Shown here: piece by piece, positions 6,129 to 13,087 of the stretch | How positions within the stretch are numbered: the stretch's first letter is position 1 | Layout: every line of letters begins with the position of its first letter | DNA from: a virus | IMG/VR virus record: IMGVR_UViG_3300032313_000564 | Span: 1 to 64,000 of that record | Length of the DNA stretch: 64,000 nucleotides | Direction: 5' to 3' (one strand) | Made by a program: the position numbers and the translations under genes | The notes under the pieces: generated by a model | The model's database searches: none | Told to the model about the DNA's origin: nothing | What the model saw: the letters and a program-made list of their open reading frames with translations, nothing else

Positions 6129-7927
6129 ATTATTTGCATCCTGTCCATTGCTTCTCGTAAATCCTGGGGCATATGCGGCGCCCTTATTATGTTGTAGGAT
6201 GTTGTGTCTGGGTCATCCTTTGTCCCAAAATCATTATCATAGCTCATTGATTCATAAGTATGTACATTTATTTCTTGATTATTATCAAATCTAGTTCTAC
6301 TAATTGAATTAAATATTGCTCCGCATGTGGCATCAGCTAAGTCTTTAGAACCTTTTCGAGGGTGGTCCACCTTATCTCTCATAATTCTAAGCTGACATAG
6401 CTCATCTATAAGTAAGGGTATATGTGGCCCAACAAGCCTTTCTTCTGCAACAACCATTGCCATATCGTCATAGTGTTTTTTAGCAACAGACAGAATCTCT
6501 GTATTGATGCCGTATTGTTTTAGCTGCTGCATCATATCATGAGAGTTCCATCTGTCAAAGGTACATACCGCTATATTAAATCCTCTTGTTTTAAGAGAAA
6601 GGATATAGTCTTTTACTTCTGTAAAGTCTACTGATCTATCTTTTGTTGGGGTCCAATATCTTACAGCATCTACTTCTACAATAGGTGCGGGCTGAGAGTA
6701 AGTGTCTGTTACTTTAACATTCACCCATTTATTTACATGAGCCATAGTTACAGCACAATGGTCATGCTTCTGAGCTAAGTCAACATGTATATAATATTTT
6801 TTGTCTGGGTCTGGGATAAACCATTCCTCAAGTCTACCGAAATTATCAACTGCAATCGCACCAACATTAAATGCTTTTTCTACTTTTTCTCTTGATTTAA
6901 AAAATGCATCTACTGCATCAGGTGGCATGCAAGCAAATCTTGATAGAGCATCTGTTGGGTTTGTATAGAATGCTGTTTTAAAGTCGTCAATTTTTCTAAC
7001 TGGATTGATCTCCCAGGTAGGGCGCTTGATTGCATATACTTTAGGTATCTTATAAGATATGATATGGTCCTCTTCCCATTGAATCTCAAACTCATTTCCT
7101 GCTGTTCCGTCAGCCATCTCTTCGTACATCTTAAATCTATGATCTCTTATTATAGTTTCTTTTTCTCCCACGACAGCATCATATCTTTGCTGTATATAAT
7201 CATTCTTAAATCTAGGGAATGACAAAAGTATAACCTTTCCAAAATCTGGAAAGCGTGAGTCTACTGAAGCCCTATACATATCATACACTGCGCTACCTGT
7301 TTTTGCTTGGTCATGTCCTGTTGTGTTTTCAATTGCAAAACCAGAGATCTCATCAAGGATTACAACTATAACGTTATACCCTTCCCATGCTTCTCTTTCC
7401 GAGTGGCCAGAATGAACTGTTATAGCTTTATTAAATTGAATTTCAGATGCCTTCGAATAGTATTTACCAATAAACCACGGAGACTTATCTATTCGGCTTT
7501 TAAAACCTTTAAAGAATACGTTAGTTGCTTGCTGTGAGTTGATGGCAATGTTAATGATATCAATAGAGTCACCAGGAGGTTTCCCGTAATAAGTCGCTGG
7601 GTCTTTTAGGCATAGAAGTAGATACACTATGTATGCCACTGCAATTGTAGAGCAGTAGTCTTTACCAGAGCCCTTGCCAAGCTGAGCTACAACTTCATTG
7701 GCTGTCTGCTTAAATCTAAGACTACCCTCTTCTTCTCCAAATAATTTTTTTAAAGTTGACTCTTTGTATATCTGTGAACTTTTTTCAATAAGAATATACT
7801 GGTAATCAGACAATGGAGGCAATCCTAAATAATTTGGATCGTTTACAAATGTTCTAAGGTCGACTGGCTTTTCTTCAAACTCTTCGCCATCTAGAATATC
7901 AATTAAATCGCTAAAATCAAACGACAT
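6125..7927 (-). CDS. terL: Terminase large subunit
   Basis: 600 residues. The ATPase half has a Walker A-like QLGKGSGKD (residues 82-90) and Walker B VIVVILDE (186-193). The C-terminal nuclease half has the RNase H-type acidic residues: HVDLAQKHDH (Asp383), CTFDRWNSHD (Asp458) and KDLADATCG (Asp529/Asp532). It packages genome DNA into proheads through the portal and cuts concatemers. It overlaps the small subunit gene by 11 bases. Unusually, this pair sits about 38 kb from the portal, downstream of the replication genes in transcription order. Confidence 0.93.
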   Translation of the reverse strand: MSFDFSDLIDILDGEEFEEKPVDLRTFVNDPNYLGLPPLSDYQYILIEKSSQIYKESTLKKLFGEEEGSLRFKQTANEVVAQLGKGSGKDYCSTIAVAYIVYLLLCLKDPATYYGKPPGDSIDIINIAINSQQATNVFFKGFKSRIDKSPWFIGKYYSKASEIQFNKAITVHSGHSEREAWEGYNVIVVILDEISGFAIENTTGHDQAKTGSAVYDMYRASVDSRFPDFGKVILLSFPRFKNDYIQQRYDAVVGEKETIIRDHRFKMYEEMADGTAGNEFEIQWEEDHIISYKIPKVYAIKRPTWEINPVRKIDDFKTAFYTNPTDALSRFACMPPDAVDAFFKSREKVEKAFNVGAIAVDNFGRLEEWFIPDPDKKYYIHVDLAQKHDHCAVTMAHVNKWVNVKVTDTYSQPAPIVEVDAVRYWTPTKDRSVDFTEVKDYILSLKTRGFNIAVCTFDRWNSHDMMQQLKQYGINTEILSVAKKHYDDMAMVVAEERLVGPHIPLLIDELCQLRIMRDKVDHPRKGSKDLADATCGAIFNSISRTRFDNNQEINVHTYESMSYDNDFGTKDDPDTTSYNIIRAPHMPQDLREAMDRMQII

Positions 7928-8456
7928 CGGCGTCCTGAATTACTACGGACTCTACAATACCAGTAATCTGTGATAATCTTTTTGCAACATCCATCTTACA
8001 TTTTGGACAACCAGATGTAACTTCTTTTAAAATTCCAACCAATATTTCTTGCTTGCGTTCCGTCTCTGCAATCTGAGAAGCAATTTGAGTGTTTTCTAAA
8101 ACACCAATAGACTGAAGCATTGCTATTCTTTTTGTCTCTATGTCTGCAATTAGCTTTAAGGCTCCAGCCTTAACACTTAGCTGGCCTGCCTGATCTGCGT
8201 CCTCTACGGTCTTCCAGGCCTCTTTGATGAGCATGTCATAGTGCTGGTCAGCACCAGATATTGCTTCTCTGGCTCGGTCACGGATATTGCTGTCGTTATG
8301 CACAACAGACTTCCATTCATCAACAAACTCTAAAACTTCTTTACGTGAGAATCCTGTTATTGATGCTATCTGGGTTGCTGAATTACCTTTTAGTAATTCA
8401 CTGACAACCTTATTCATGCGATCAAAATGGACTGCTGGCTCTATTTCATTATTCAT
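7917..8456 (-). CDS. terS: Probable terminase small subunit
   Basis: 179 residues immediately before the large subunit and overlapping it by 11 bases. The N-terminal third contains a helix-turn-helix (ATQIASITGFSRKEVLEFV, about residues 32-50). Long helices follow, as expected of the oligomerisation region, then a C-terminal CPKCKMDVAKRL segment. Position and architecture fit a DNA-recognition subunit; sequence alone does not name the family. A TATAAT box lies 8 bases before ATG 8456 without a ribosome site, suggesting a near-leaderless mRNA. Confidence 0.72.
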   Translation of the reverse strand: MNNEIEPAVHFDRMNKVVSELLKGNSATQIASITGFSRKEVLEFVDEWKSVVHNDSNIRDRAREAISGADQHYDMLIKEAWKTVEDADQAGQLSVKAGALKLIADIETKRIAMLQSIGVLENTQIASQIAETERKQEILVGILKEVTSGCPKCKMDVAKRLSQITGIVESVVIQDADVV

Positions 8457-8464
8457 ATAGATGT

Positions 8465-8470
8465 ATTATA
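8465..8470 (-). promoter_or_regulatory. Near-leaderless -10 box (terminase)
   Basis: TATAAT on the minus strand, with predicted transcription start 2 bases before the terS ATG (8456). There is no TGn extension and no Shine-Dalgarno sequence. It would give the terminase pair its own transcript. Confidence 0.45.
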
Positions 8471-8473
8471 CTT

Positions 8474-8815
8474 CTAGTTGACTGAAATTGCAACCTTGTT
8501 GGCTATTTTAAGCAATATTAAGTATCCAATTAAATCTTCAATATCATTATCCCCTGGGAATGCTTGATCATTTTGAATTCTATTTAGCTTGTCATCGATA
8601 CGTACACGGATTTGTTCTGTTGAATCCGCCTTTGAAAATATACGAATTGGGTCTAGGGCAGAGTTTCCGTAAGACACATTCTTTTTAATTAGCATCTCTG
8701 CTATCTCAAGGCACTCTCTTATAATTTTAGGACCAGATGGGGCATCCGTTGCAATTAATTGAAGGTCTGTAATCCATGCCTGATATCCGCCAGACTTATT
8801 AGGGTAATCGCTCAT
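8474..8815 (-). CDS. DUF1599-like (nucleotide-modification-associated) protein
   Basis: 113 residues from ATG 8815, chosen because that ATG overlaps the stop of the preceding micro-gene (ATGA); a longer frame to 8878 would run through that gene. The core KKNVSYGNSALDP..., RIDDKLNRI and DNDIEDLIGYLILLKIA matches the DUF1599 family seen in many phages near nucleotide-metabolism genes. The regularly spaced acidic and Lys/Arg residues in paired helices recall MazG-like folds, but no activity is established. Function unknown. Confidence 0.68.
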   Translation of the reverse strand: MSDYPNKSGGYQAWITDLQLIATDAPSGPKIIRECLEIAEMLIKKNVSYGNSALDPIRIFSKADSTEQIRVRIDDKLNRIQNDQAFPGDNDIEDLIGYLILLKIANKVAISVN

Positions 8816-8958
8816 TTTTTTCTCAACAATCCAAACTCTTGTAAATATCTCTGTATAGTCATAGCAGAGACACCGCACTCTTTACCTATTTCTGTAACTG
8901 TTTTTTTTTGAACAACGTATCTTCTTTGCAACCATTCTTTACTCTGGTAAAGCTTCAT
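8812..8958 (-). CDS. 48-residue helix-turn-helix micro-protein
   Basis: Short gene fixed by overlaps on both sides: its ATG overlaps the RuvC-like gene stop (ATGA at 8958) and its TGA overlaps the next ATG (8815). The product is almost only a DNA-binding unit: SKEWLQRRYVVQKKTVTE, then IGKECGVSAMTIQRYLQEFG with a basic end LLRKK. This resembles the short HTH modules attached to homing nucleases and resolvase-type regulators. It may be a phage repressor or accessory DNA-binding protein acting with the resolvase. DNA-binding is a confident inference; the target is unknown. Confidence 0.82.
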   Translation of the reverse strand: MKLYQSKEWLQRRYVVQKKTVTEIGKECGVSAMTIQRYLQEFGLLRKK

Positions 8959-9521
8959 CGTTTAGTAAGCACCTGGTTACTATAATGTGCGATACCAAAG
9001 CTATCTGCAACATCAAAATCCACAATTTCTATACCGTATTTCTTATTAAAGTAGTCAGCAGTTCTTTGCTTCCTCATATTACGTAATTGATTTTTATACC
9101 ATGAATCTGCGTATCCTGGATTAAGTAATCTGATTGCAGACTTTTCATCTTTTGTCGGATTTTTGTTGCCAATGTACGCCTGCCATGCGGACGGGCTAAT
9201 AGTAATAACCTTAGCGCCAGTAGACATAAGCTCAGCAATAACAACTCCATAGACATAAGACAATTTTATCACAGCATCAGCAGATCTGACAAGTACGGCA
9301 CCCTCAACAACTATATAATCACTCTTCAGTTCATCTAACATCATTGACATTTTATTCTTGGCATCATATATTTTTTCATATATGTCTTCACCGACTATAT
9401 TAATCTTGCCCCATTTTAAAGGTATATCGTTTTCCATTAGACAAAATGCTATAGAGTTTGTTGACGCATCTATGCCCAGAACACGATTTGCCTTAGTCTT
9501 TACAAGACTACTTAATTTCAT
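8955..9521 (-). CDS. RuvC-like Holliday junction resolvase
   Basis: 188 residues with an RNase H-type fold. The first strand carries VLGIDASTNSIAF (Asp18), the second DYIVVEGAVLV (Glu73), and the last helix DFDVADSFGIAHY supplies the final acidic pair near residues 168-172, the order and spacing of RuvC nucleases. It likely resolves branched DNA during recombination-dependent replication and before packaging. It sits among RecA, the Cas4-type nuclease and zinc-finger proteins, and overlaps both neighbours, so it belongs to the recombination operon. Confidence 0.82.
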   Translation of the reverse strand: MKLSSLVKTKANRVLGIDASTNSIAFCLMENDIPLKWGKINIVGEDIYEKIYDAKNKMSMMLDELKSDYIVVEGAVLVRSADAVIKLSYVYGVVIAELMSTGAKVITISPSAWQAYIGNKNPTKDEKSAIRLLNPGYADSWYKNQLRNMRKQRTADYFNKKYGIEIVDFDVADSFGIAHYSNQVLTKR

Positions 9522-9786
9522 TTAAAATATCCATCATCATTGACTTTGATTTTATCTGAGTAGATTTTTCACAGGTAGAGCATAAGGTGTCTTGATTATA
9601 TCGGCTTAGTCGAGATGAGCATGATTTACATATTCTAACCGCCCCACCCTTTATAGCTTTTTTTTCATAATACTTTTCCATGATCCTCTTGTTAGTTGCA
9701 ACCCTGCAGCATTCATCAGAACAATATTTTTGGTTGTGAGTTCTGGCATCAAAATCAATAGCACAATCTTTATTTGCACATATCAT
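9508..9786 (-). CDS. Double zinc-finger protein
   Basis: 92 residues with two Cys clusters. The first is CANKDC near the start followed by KYCSDECC, the second CKSCSSR...LCSTC. The linker is basic and helical (RIMEKYYEKKA). This fits a DNA/RNA-binding or endonuclease-accessory role; phage homing-type zinc ribbons look similar, but no nuclease motif is visible. It overlaps the RuvC-like gene by 14 bases and the Cas4-like gene by 4. Confidence 0.65.
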   Translation of the reverse strand: MICANKDCAIDFDARTHNQKYCSDECCRVATNKRIMEKYYEKKAIKGGAVRICKSCSSRLSRYNQDTLCSTCEKSTQIKSKSMMMDILNEIK

Positions 9787-10574
9787 ATATTTGTCACCTC
9801 AAATAGCTCAATCTGAACAGTTCCTACTGGAGTCTCCTTGCTATAGCATTCCAGTTTAATTGGACAATAAGTGCATGGCATTTTAGATTTTGTTGATCCA
9901 GCTGGACGCATTGGCAAATCTCCGTCTTGAAAATTATCCCATACTTCCTGCATCCATAAAAATGTGTCTTCAATTATTTTTTTATTTTTATCATTCATAG
10001 ATATCGGAATGATTAATATTTCCTGAGTGTTTTTATTTTCATACAAGAAGAATCCTTCTTTTGCATTCTTTAATTTCATATATGTAAGTAGCTGAAGCAT
10101 ATGATTGGCTGATGACTTCATCTCTGACTGGCGTGTATCCCATACCTCTTGCTTTGCCGTTTTAATTTCACCAATAACCGTTTCGCCATCGTATTCCATA
10201 ATAAGGTCTATGAAACCCCTAATGGGTGGATACTCATTAATAATTTCTTCTTCTTCTGATCTCCACTCTGGCATTGTAGCAATAAGCTTTTGAAGTCTTT
10301 CGTGGGCTTGAGTTCCTTGGGCCATGTTTGCTACCGCAACAGCATCATTGTTATCAATAAATACTGCTCCGCTAAATGCCATATACCAATATCGTGGGCA
10401 ATTTCCGTGACCATATCCTAATGAGCTTGGGCTGAATGACTTCTTGGTCATTTCTCCATCGGCACGTTTTGTATTTCTGTATGCCTCATCAAGCAAGGTA
10501 GCAAACTTTTCTGGGTCAAAAAACTTTCCAGTATGTTTCTTAAACTTAAGGTTCTTTACAATATCTCTAGCCAT
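9783..10574 (-). CDS. Cas4-like RecB-family exonuclease
   Basis: 263 residues. The nuclease core has QAHERL (His91), GFIDLIMEYDG (Asp123) and GEIKTA (Glu136, Lys138), the PD-(D/E)xK layout of RecB-type nucleases. Four Cys residues, Cys59 (GNCPRYW) plus Cys234, Cys237 and Cys243 (CTYCPIKLEC), match the iron-sulfur cluster of Cas4/AddB-type enzymes. There are no CRISPR repeats or other cas genes, so its job is probably DNA end processing for RecA-driven recombination. The start overlaps the stop of a tiny membrane peptide gene (TAATG). Confidence 0.85.
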   Translation of the reverse strand: MARDIVKNLKFKKHTGKFFDPEKFATLLDEAYRNTKRADGEMTKKSFSPSSLGYGHGNCPRYWYMAFSGAVFIDNNDAVAVANMAQGTQAHERLQKLIATMPEWRSEEEEIINEYPPIRGFIDLIMEYDGETVIGEIKTAKQEVWDTRQSEMKSSANHMLQLLTYMKLKNAKEGFFLYENKNTQEILIIPISMNDKNKKIIEDTFLWMQEVWDNFQDGDLPMRPAGSTKSKMPCTYCPIKLECYSKETPVGTVQIELFEVTNI

Positions 10575-10651
10575 TACTTAATGTCATTCCGAAATGCTAT
10601 TAACAAAATAATAAGGGGACCAAATATAATTGAAGCCTGTATCCAATTCAT
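10574..10651 (-). CDS. 25-residue single-pass membrane micro-protein
   Basis: A tiny gene bounded by two coupled junctions: ATGA with the previous stop (start 10651) and TAATG with the Cas4-like start (stop 10574). The product begins MNWIQASIIFGPL, continues as an unbroken hydrophobic helix and ends RNDIK, a classic one-pass membrane peptide with a charged cytoplasmic end. It is too small to name. It could be a holin-like or regulatory peptide, or serve mainly to couple translation of its neighbours. The double overlap is the best evidence that it is translated. Confidence 0.68.
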   Translation of the reverse strand: MNWIQASIIFGPLIILLIAFRNDIK

Positions 10652-10983
10652 GAGTTATACCTAACGACATACTTAAGTGCATCTACAAGTTTGTCTATGG
10701 ACTCCTTTACTGAATAGTAAATATTTTTCTTATTGTTATTTTCTGTTCCCGCTTTGTCTTTGGCGATTGTTGAATATACTGAAGCAAGCACTGCGAACTT
10801 AGTGGACATAGCCTGAAGCTCCATAATTAAATGTGGTGCCTTAGCTGATGGAACATCAGGGTTCATTAAAAGCTTTACTACAATAGCAAGTGCTTTGTCT
10901 AGGTGCTCATCTTTCATAAACTCATGAAGATCATTAAACTCTGTTATGTCGCTAATAAGTTCTAGCGTATTCTTATCACTCAT
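10648..10983 (-). CDS. Hypothetical all-helical protein in recombination operon
   Basis: 111 residues, unrecognised. It is predicted entirely helical, with acidic N-terminus (MSDKNTLELISDITEF) and a Lys-rich middle (KDKAGTENNNKKN). It overlaps the gene before it by 8 bases and the membrane micro-gene after it by 4. Its position between RecA and the Cas4-like nuclease suggests a role in replication or recombination. No motif supports anything more exact. Confidence 0.7.
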   Translation of the reverse strand: MSDKNTLELISDITEFNDLHEFMKDEHLDKALAIVVKLLMNPDVPSAKAPHLIMELQAMSTKFAVLASVYSTIAKDKAGTENNNKKNIYYSVKESIDKLVDALKYVVRYNS

Positions 10984-11281
10984 GATTGTCCTCCCAAAAC
11001 TGAATCAACTCTTCAAGAATTGACCACTCAATAATGCCTAGTCTAACCTTAGACTCTGCTCCTATAATAACCTTTAATGCTGGATACATATCTCTATTTA
11101 CCTTAAAGGTATCTGTGCATATCTTTGCCCAGTTATCTTTATTTAGCGTAAAGGATTTGCCAGCTTCCTTATAATCAACAAGAAATTTTTTCCATTGGGC
11201 ATCACCCTTTTGGTAATCTCCCCTACCGCTATTTTTTTGAGCCTTAGCCCCATCTCTTTTTACTTCAGATCTTTCTGACAT
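10976..11281 (-). CDS. Hypothetical, possible small PD-(D/E)xK-type nuclease
   Basis: 101 residues from ATG 11281, which overlaps the preceding TGA (TGATG). The segment KNSGRGDYQKGDAQWKKF followed by LVDYKEAGKSF has the Gly-Asp...Asp-x-Lys spacing of compact Holliday-junction-type PD-(D/E)xK nucleases, then WAKICTDTF and a beta-rich end (ALKVIIGAESKVRLGIIEW). The resemblance is to phage-encoded small resolvases. This is pattern recognition on a short protein and should be treated as a suggestion; conserved phage hypothetical is the safe name. Confidence 0.5.
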   Translation of the reverse strand: MSERSEVKRDGAKAQKNSGRGDYQKGDAQWKKFLVDYKEAGKSFTLNKDNWAKICTDTFKVNRDMYPALKVIIGAESKVRLGIIEWSILEELIQFWEDNHE

Positions 11282-11481
11282 CAACCAAACCTATATCTTG
11301 TTTCATGCCCATCTTTGCACGTCCAGTACATTTCAAACTTTTCATCATCAATTAAATATGAGTCTACATACAGATCGCATTTAGAGCAAGGCCTCATACT
11401 ATATATTACTTTTGTGCTATCTGGTATTTCTTTTACTCCAATAAAGTCATCGTCATTAAATATATCTTTAAGATTTGGCAT
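11281..11481 (-). CDS. Small zinc-ribbon protein
   Basis: 66 residues with CSKCD near residue 32 and a later WTCKDGHETRYRF, so Cys3-His zinc binding is likely. It overlaps recA by 14 bases and the next gene by one. An acidic N-terminus (FNDDDFIGVKEI) precedes the ribbon. Probably a nucleic-acid or protein-binding accessory; function unknown. Confidence 0.62.
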   Translation of the reverse strand: MPNLKDIFNDDDFIGVKEIPDSTKVIYSMRPCSKCDLYVDSYLIDDEKFEMYWTCKDGHETRYRFG

Positions 11482-12472
11482 CTATATCTCCAACTAAAGA
11501 CTCAACTACATCTGGATTTTCACGTAAGTATGCAACAGCCTTTGCACGACCCTGAAGTCGTTCTCCCTTGATAGTATACCAAGCGCCACCTTTTTCAACA
11601 GCTCCAACCATTTCTGCAACATCAAGAGTTTCTCCTACTAAATCTACTCCAAGAGATTCTCCTTGGTAGTAGAAGTCGTATTGTCCTGAAAGATTAGGGG
11701 GGCCGAGCTTGTTGTAATCAATAATCCAATTGACTGGCCTGCCAACTCTTTGTTCAATGATTTTGTCACCAACCTTAATGCCAGCCTTAATTGCATTTGC
11801 TTCAGCTTCAGAAGACCAAAGCTTAATGACTGTTGAAGAAAAGAACTTGACTGCCATTCCCCCTGTTGGGATATGGGAAGCATGCATAGATCCAAATTGA
11901 TTTCTTTGCTGTGAGATGAGTACCAATAATGTGTTTTTATTTGCATAGTTTAACATTTTGACTGCATGAGTCATATCCTTTGCTTCTGCTCCGATTTGCT
12001 TGGTGTCTTGCAAATCTTTCATTTCATTTCCATCTTTTTCAAAATAAATAGCTGGCAACAAAGCAGATATAGAGTCTACAACAATAATATCAACTCCAGC
12101 ATCCATTAACTTTGTAGCAACATCTACCATGTCATTAACAGTTTTTGCTGGGGAATAGATAAGAGAAGAAGAATCTACTCCTAGCATCTCTGCCCAAGAC
12201 TGATCGTATGAAGCCTCAGCATCAATCCAAGCACATGTCTTTCCTTCTTTTTGTGCGAGAGCAATCATTTGTAAACAAAACGAAGATTTTCCTGCAGACT
12301 TATTCCCCCATACAAGAACTTGTCGACCATAGCCAAGACCACCCTTTAGTGCCATATTAAGGCCAATGCTTGGGGTCTTTTGCTTTTCAACTTTTACGTC
12401 TTGTGCAGCTTTTACTCTTGCTCTTGTTTTTGGATCTAATCCTGCTAGGATGTCATCAATCGCTATAGTCAT
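11468..12472 (-). CDS. recA: RecA-like recombinase
   Basis: 334 residues. Walker A is GNKSAGKSS (56-64), Walker B IIVVDSISALLP follows near residue 128, and VLISQQRNQFGSMH and TGGMAVKFFSS correspond to the L1/L2 DNA-binding loop region. It should form filaments on single-stranded DNA and drive strand exchange for repair or concatemer formation. The C-terminal domain is short. It has its own promoter (TGATATAAT at 12496-12504) and an AGAGAGAG ribosome site 7 bases before the ATG, and begins a set of overlapping recombination genes. Confidence 0.92.
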   Translation of the reverse strand: MTIAIDDILAGLDPKTRARVKAAQDVKVEKQKTPSIGLNMALKGGLGYGRQVLVWGNKSAGKSSFCLQMIALAQKEGKTCAWIDAEASYDQSWAEMLGVDSSSLIYSPAKTVNDMVDVATKLMDAGVDIIVVDSISALLPAIYFEKDGNEMKDLQDTKQIGAEAKDMTHAVKMLNYANKNTLLVLISQQRNQFGSMHASHIPTGGMAVKFFSSTVIKLWSSEAEANAIKAGIKVGDKIIEQRVGRPVNWIIDYNKLGPPNLSGQYDFYYQGESLGVDLVGETLDVAEMVGAVEKGGAWYTIKGERLQGRAKAVAYLRENPDVVESLVGDIDAKS

Positions 12473-12495
12473 TTATTTTCTCTCTCTTTAATACA

Positions 12496-12504
12496 ATTAT
12501 ATCA
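12496..12504 (-). promoter_or_regulatory. Extended -10 promoter before recA
   Basis: TGATATAAT on the minus strand in the 32-base gap after the MazG-like stop. Predicted transcription start near 12489 and a leader of about 17 bases carrying AGAGAGAG. Confidence 0.6.
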
Positions 12505-12894
12505 TTAAAATAAATTGCCGTGAAGTACTGGACGAGCTTTATTTTTTTCTATTTTATTAAATAAAATTTCATCTAAACTATGCTCTACAAATCCAGCATT
12601 ACGCATAGAAGCGTATAAATCAAGAGTTCTAATTAAAATATCAGAAAGCTCTTCAACAATTTCTTCTGATCCTTTATTTTTTCTCATTGCCTCTAAGACT
12701 TCGGTAACTTCAGAGTGTACTAATGCTAACTTATTACCAAACACATCAAAGTTTTTTGGAGAATTCCAAAATCCTTTTTCTATTGCAGTTTCGTGCAATA
12801 TTGCAGCTAGGGCATCTAATCCATAATCAGTAACCAAACTAACTTCATTAACACTTGATCTATTTAAAGAATCACTAGTTATTTGGTTGAGCAT
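12505..12894 (-). CDS. MazG-like nucleoside triphosphate pyrophosphohydrolase
   Basis: 129 residues with the MazG metal-binding pattern: SEVTEVLEA (Glu62, Glu65), then EEIVEELSDILIR (Glu81/82, Asp85). One four-helix domain is present, as in phage MazG-like enzymes. It should hydrolyse (d)NTPs, or perhaps alarmones, to monophosphates, which phages may use to adjust nucleotide pools or host stringent signalling. The substrate is not predictable here. It overlaps the preceding gene by 20 bases. Confidence 0.8.
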   Translation of the reverse strand: MLNQITSDSLNRSSVNEVSLVTDYGLDALAAILHETAIEKGFWNSPKNFDVFGNKLALVHSEVTEVLEAMRKNKGSEEIVEELSDILIRTLDLYASMRNAGFVEHSLDEILFNKIEKNKARPVLHGNLF

Positions 12895-13087
12895 CTTTAT
12901 CCTTTAGTTTAAACACAAAAGTTTGAGCATCTGCGTCGTAATCTACTTGTAGCTCTTTATCTTCGTTAGTTGCTGCTACAAATGATTCTGTTGGTATTGC
13001 AATACTTCCAATAGATTCTAAAATAGAAACTAAAATTTTAGACACATTCATGTCTGCAAATACGTCTTTTGGATTTTCTTCTGTCAT
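12875..13087 (-). CDS. Hypothetical small acidic protein
   Basis: 70 residues, unrecognised. It opens MTEENPKDVFADMNVSKIL, has a mixed centre (GSIAIPTESFVAA) and an acidic beta-rich end (LQVDYDADAQTFVFKLKDK). It overlaps the polymerase stop by 4 bases and the MazG-like gene by 20, so it is part of the replication operon. Possibly a polymerase or replisome accessory (inference from position only). Confidence 0.65.
   Translation of the reverse strand: MTEENPKDVFADMNVSKILVSILESIGSIAIPTESFVAATNEDKELQVDYDADAQTFVFKLKDKDAQPNN

Noticed and set aside
8816-8878. N-terminal extension of the DUF1599-like protein
   Set aside because: The added 21 residues run antiphase through the 48-residue HTH gene, and the ATGA junction at 8815 gives a better start.
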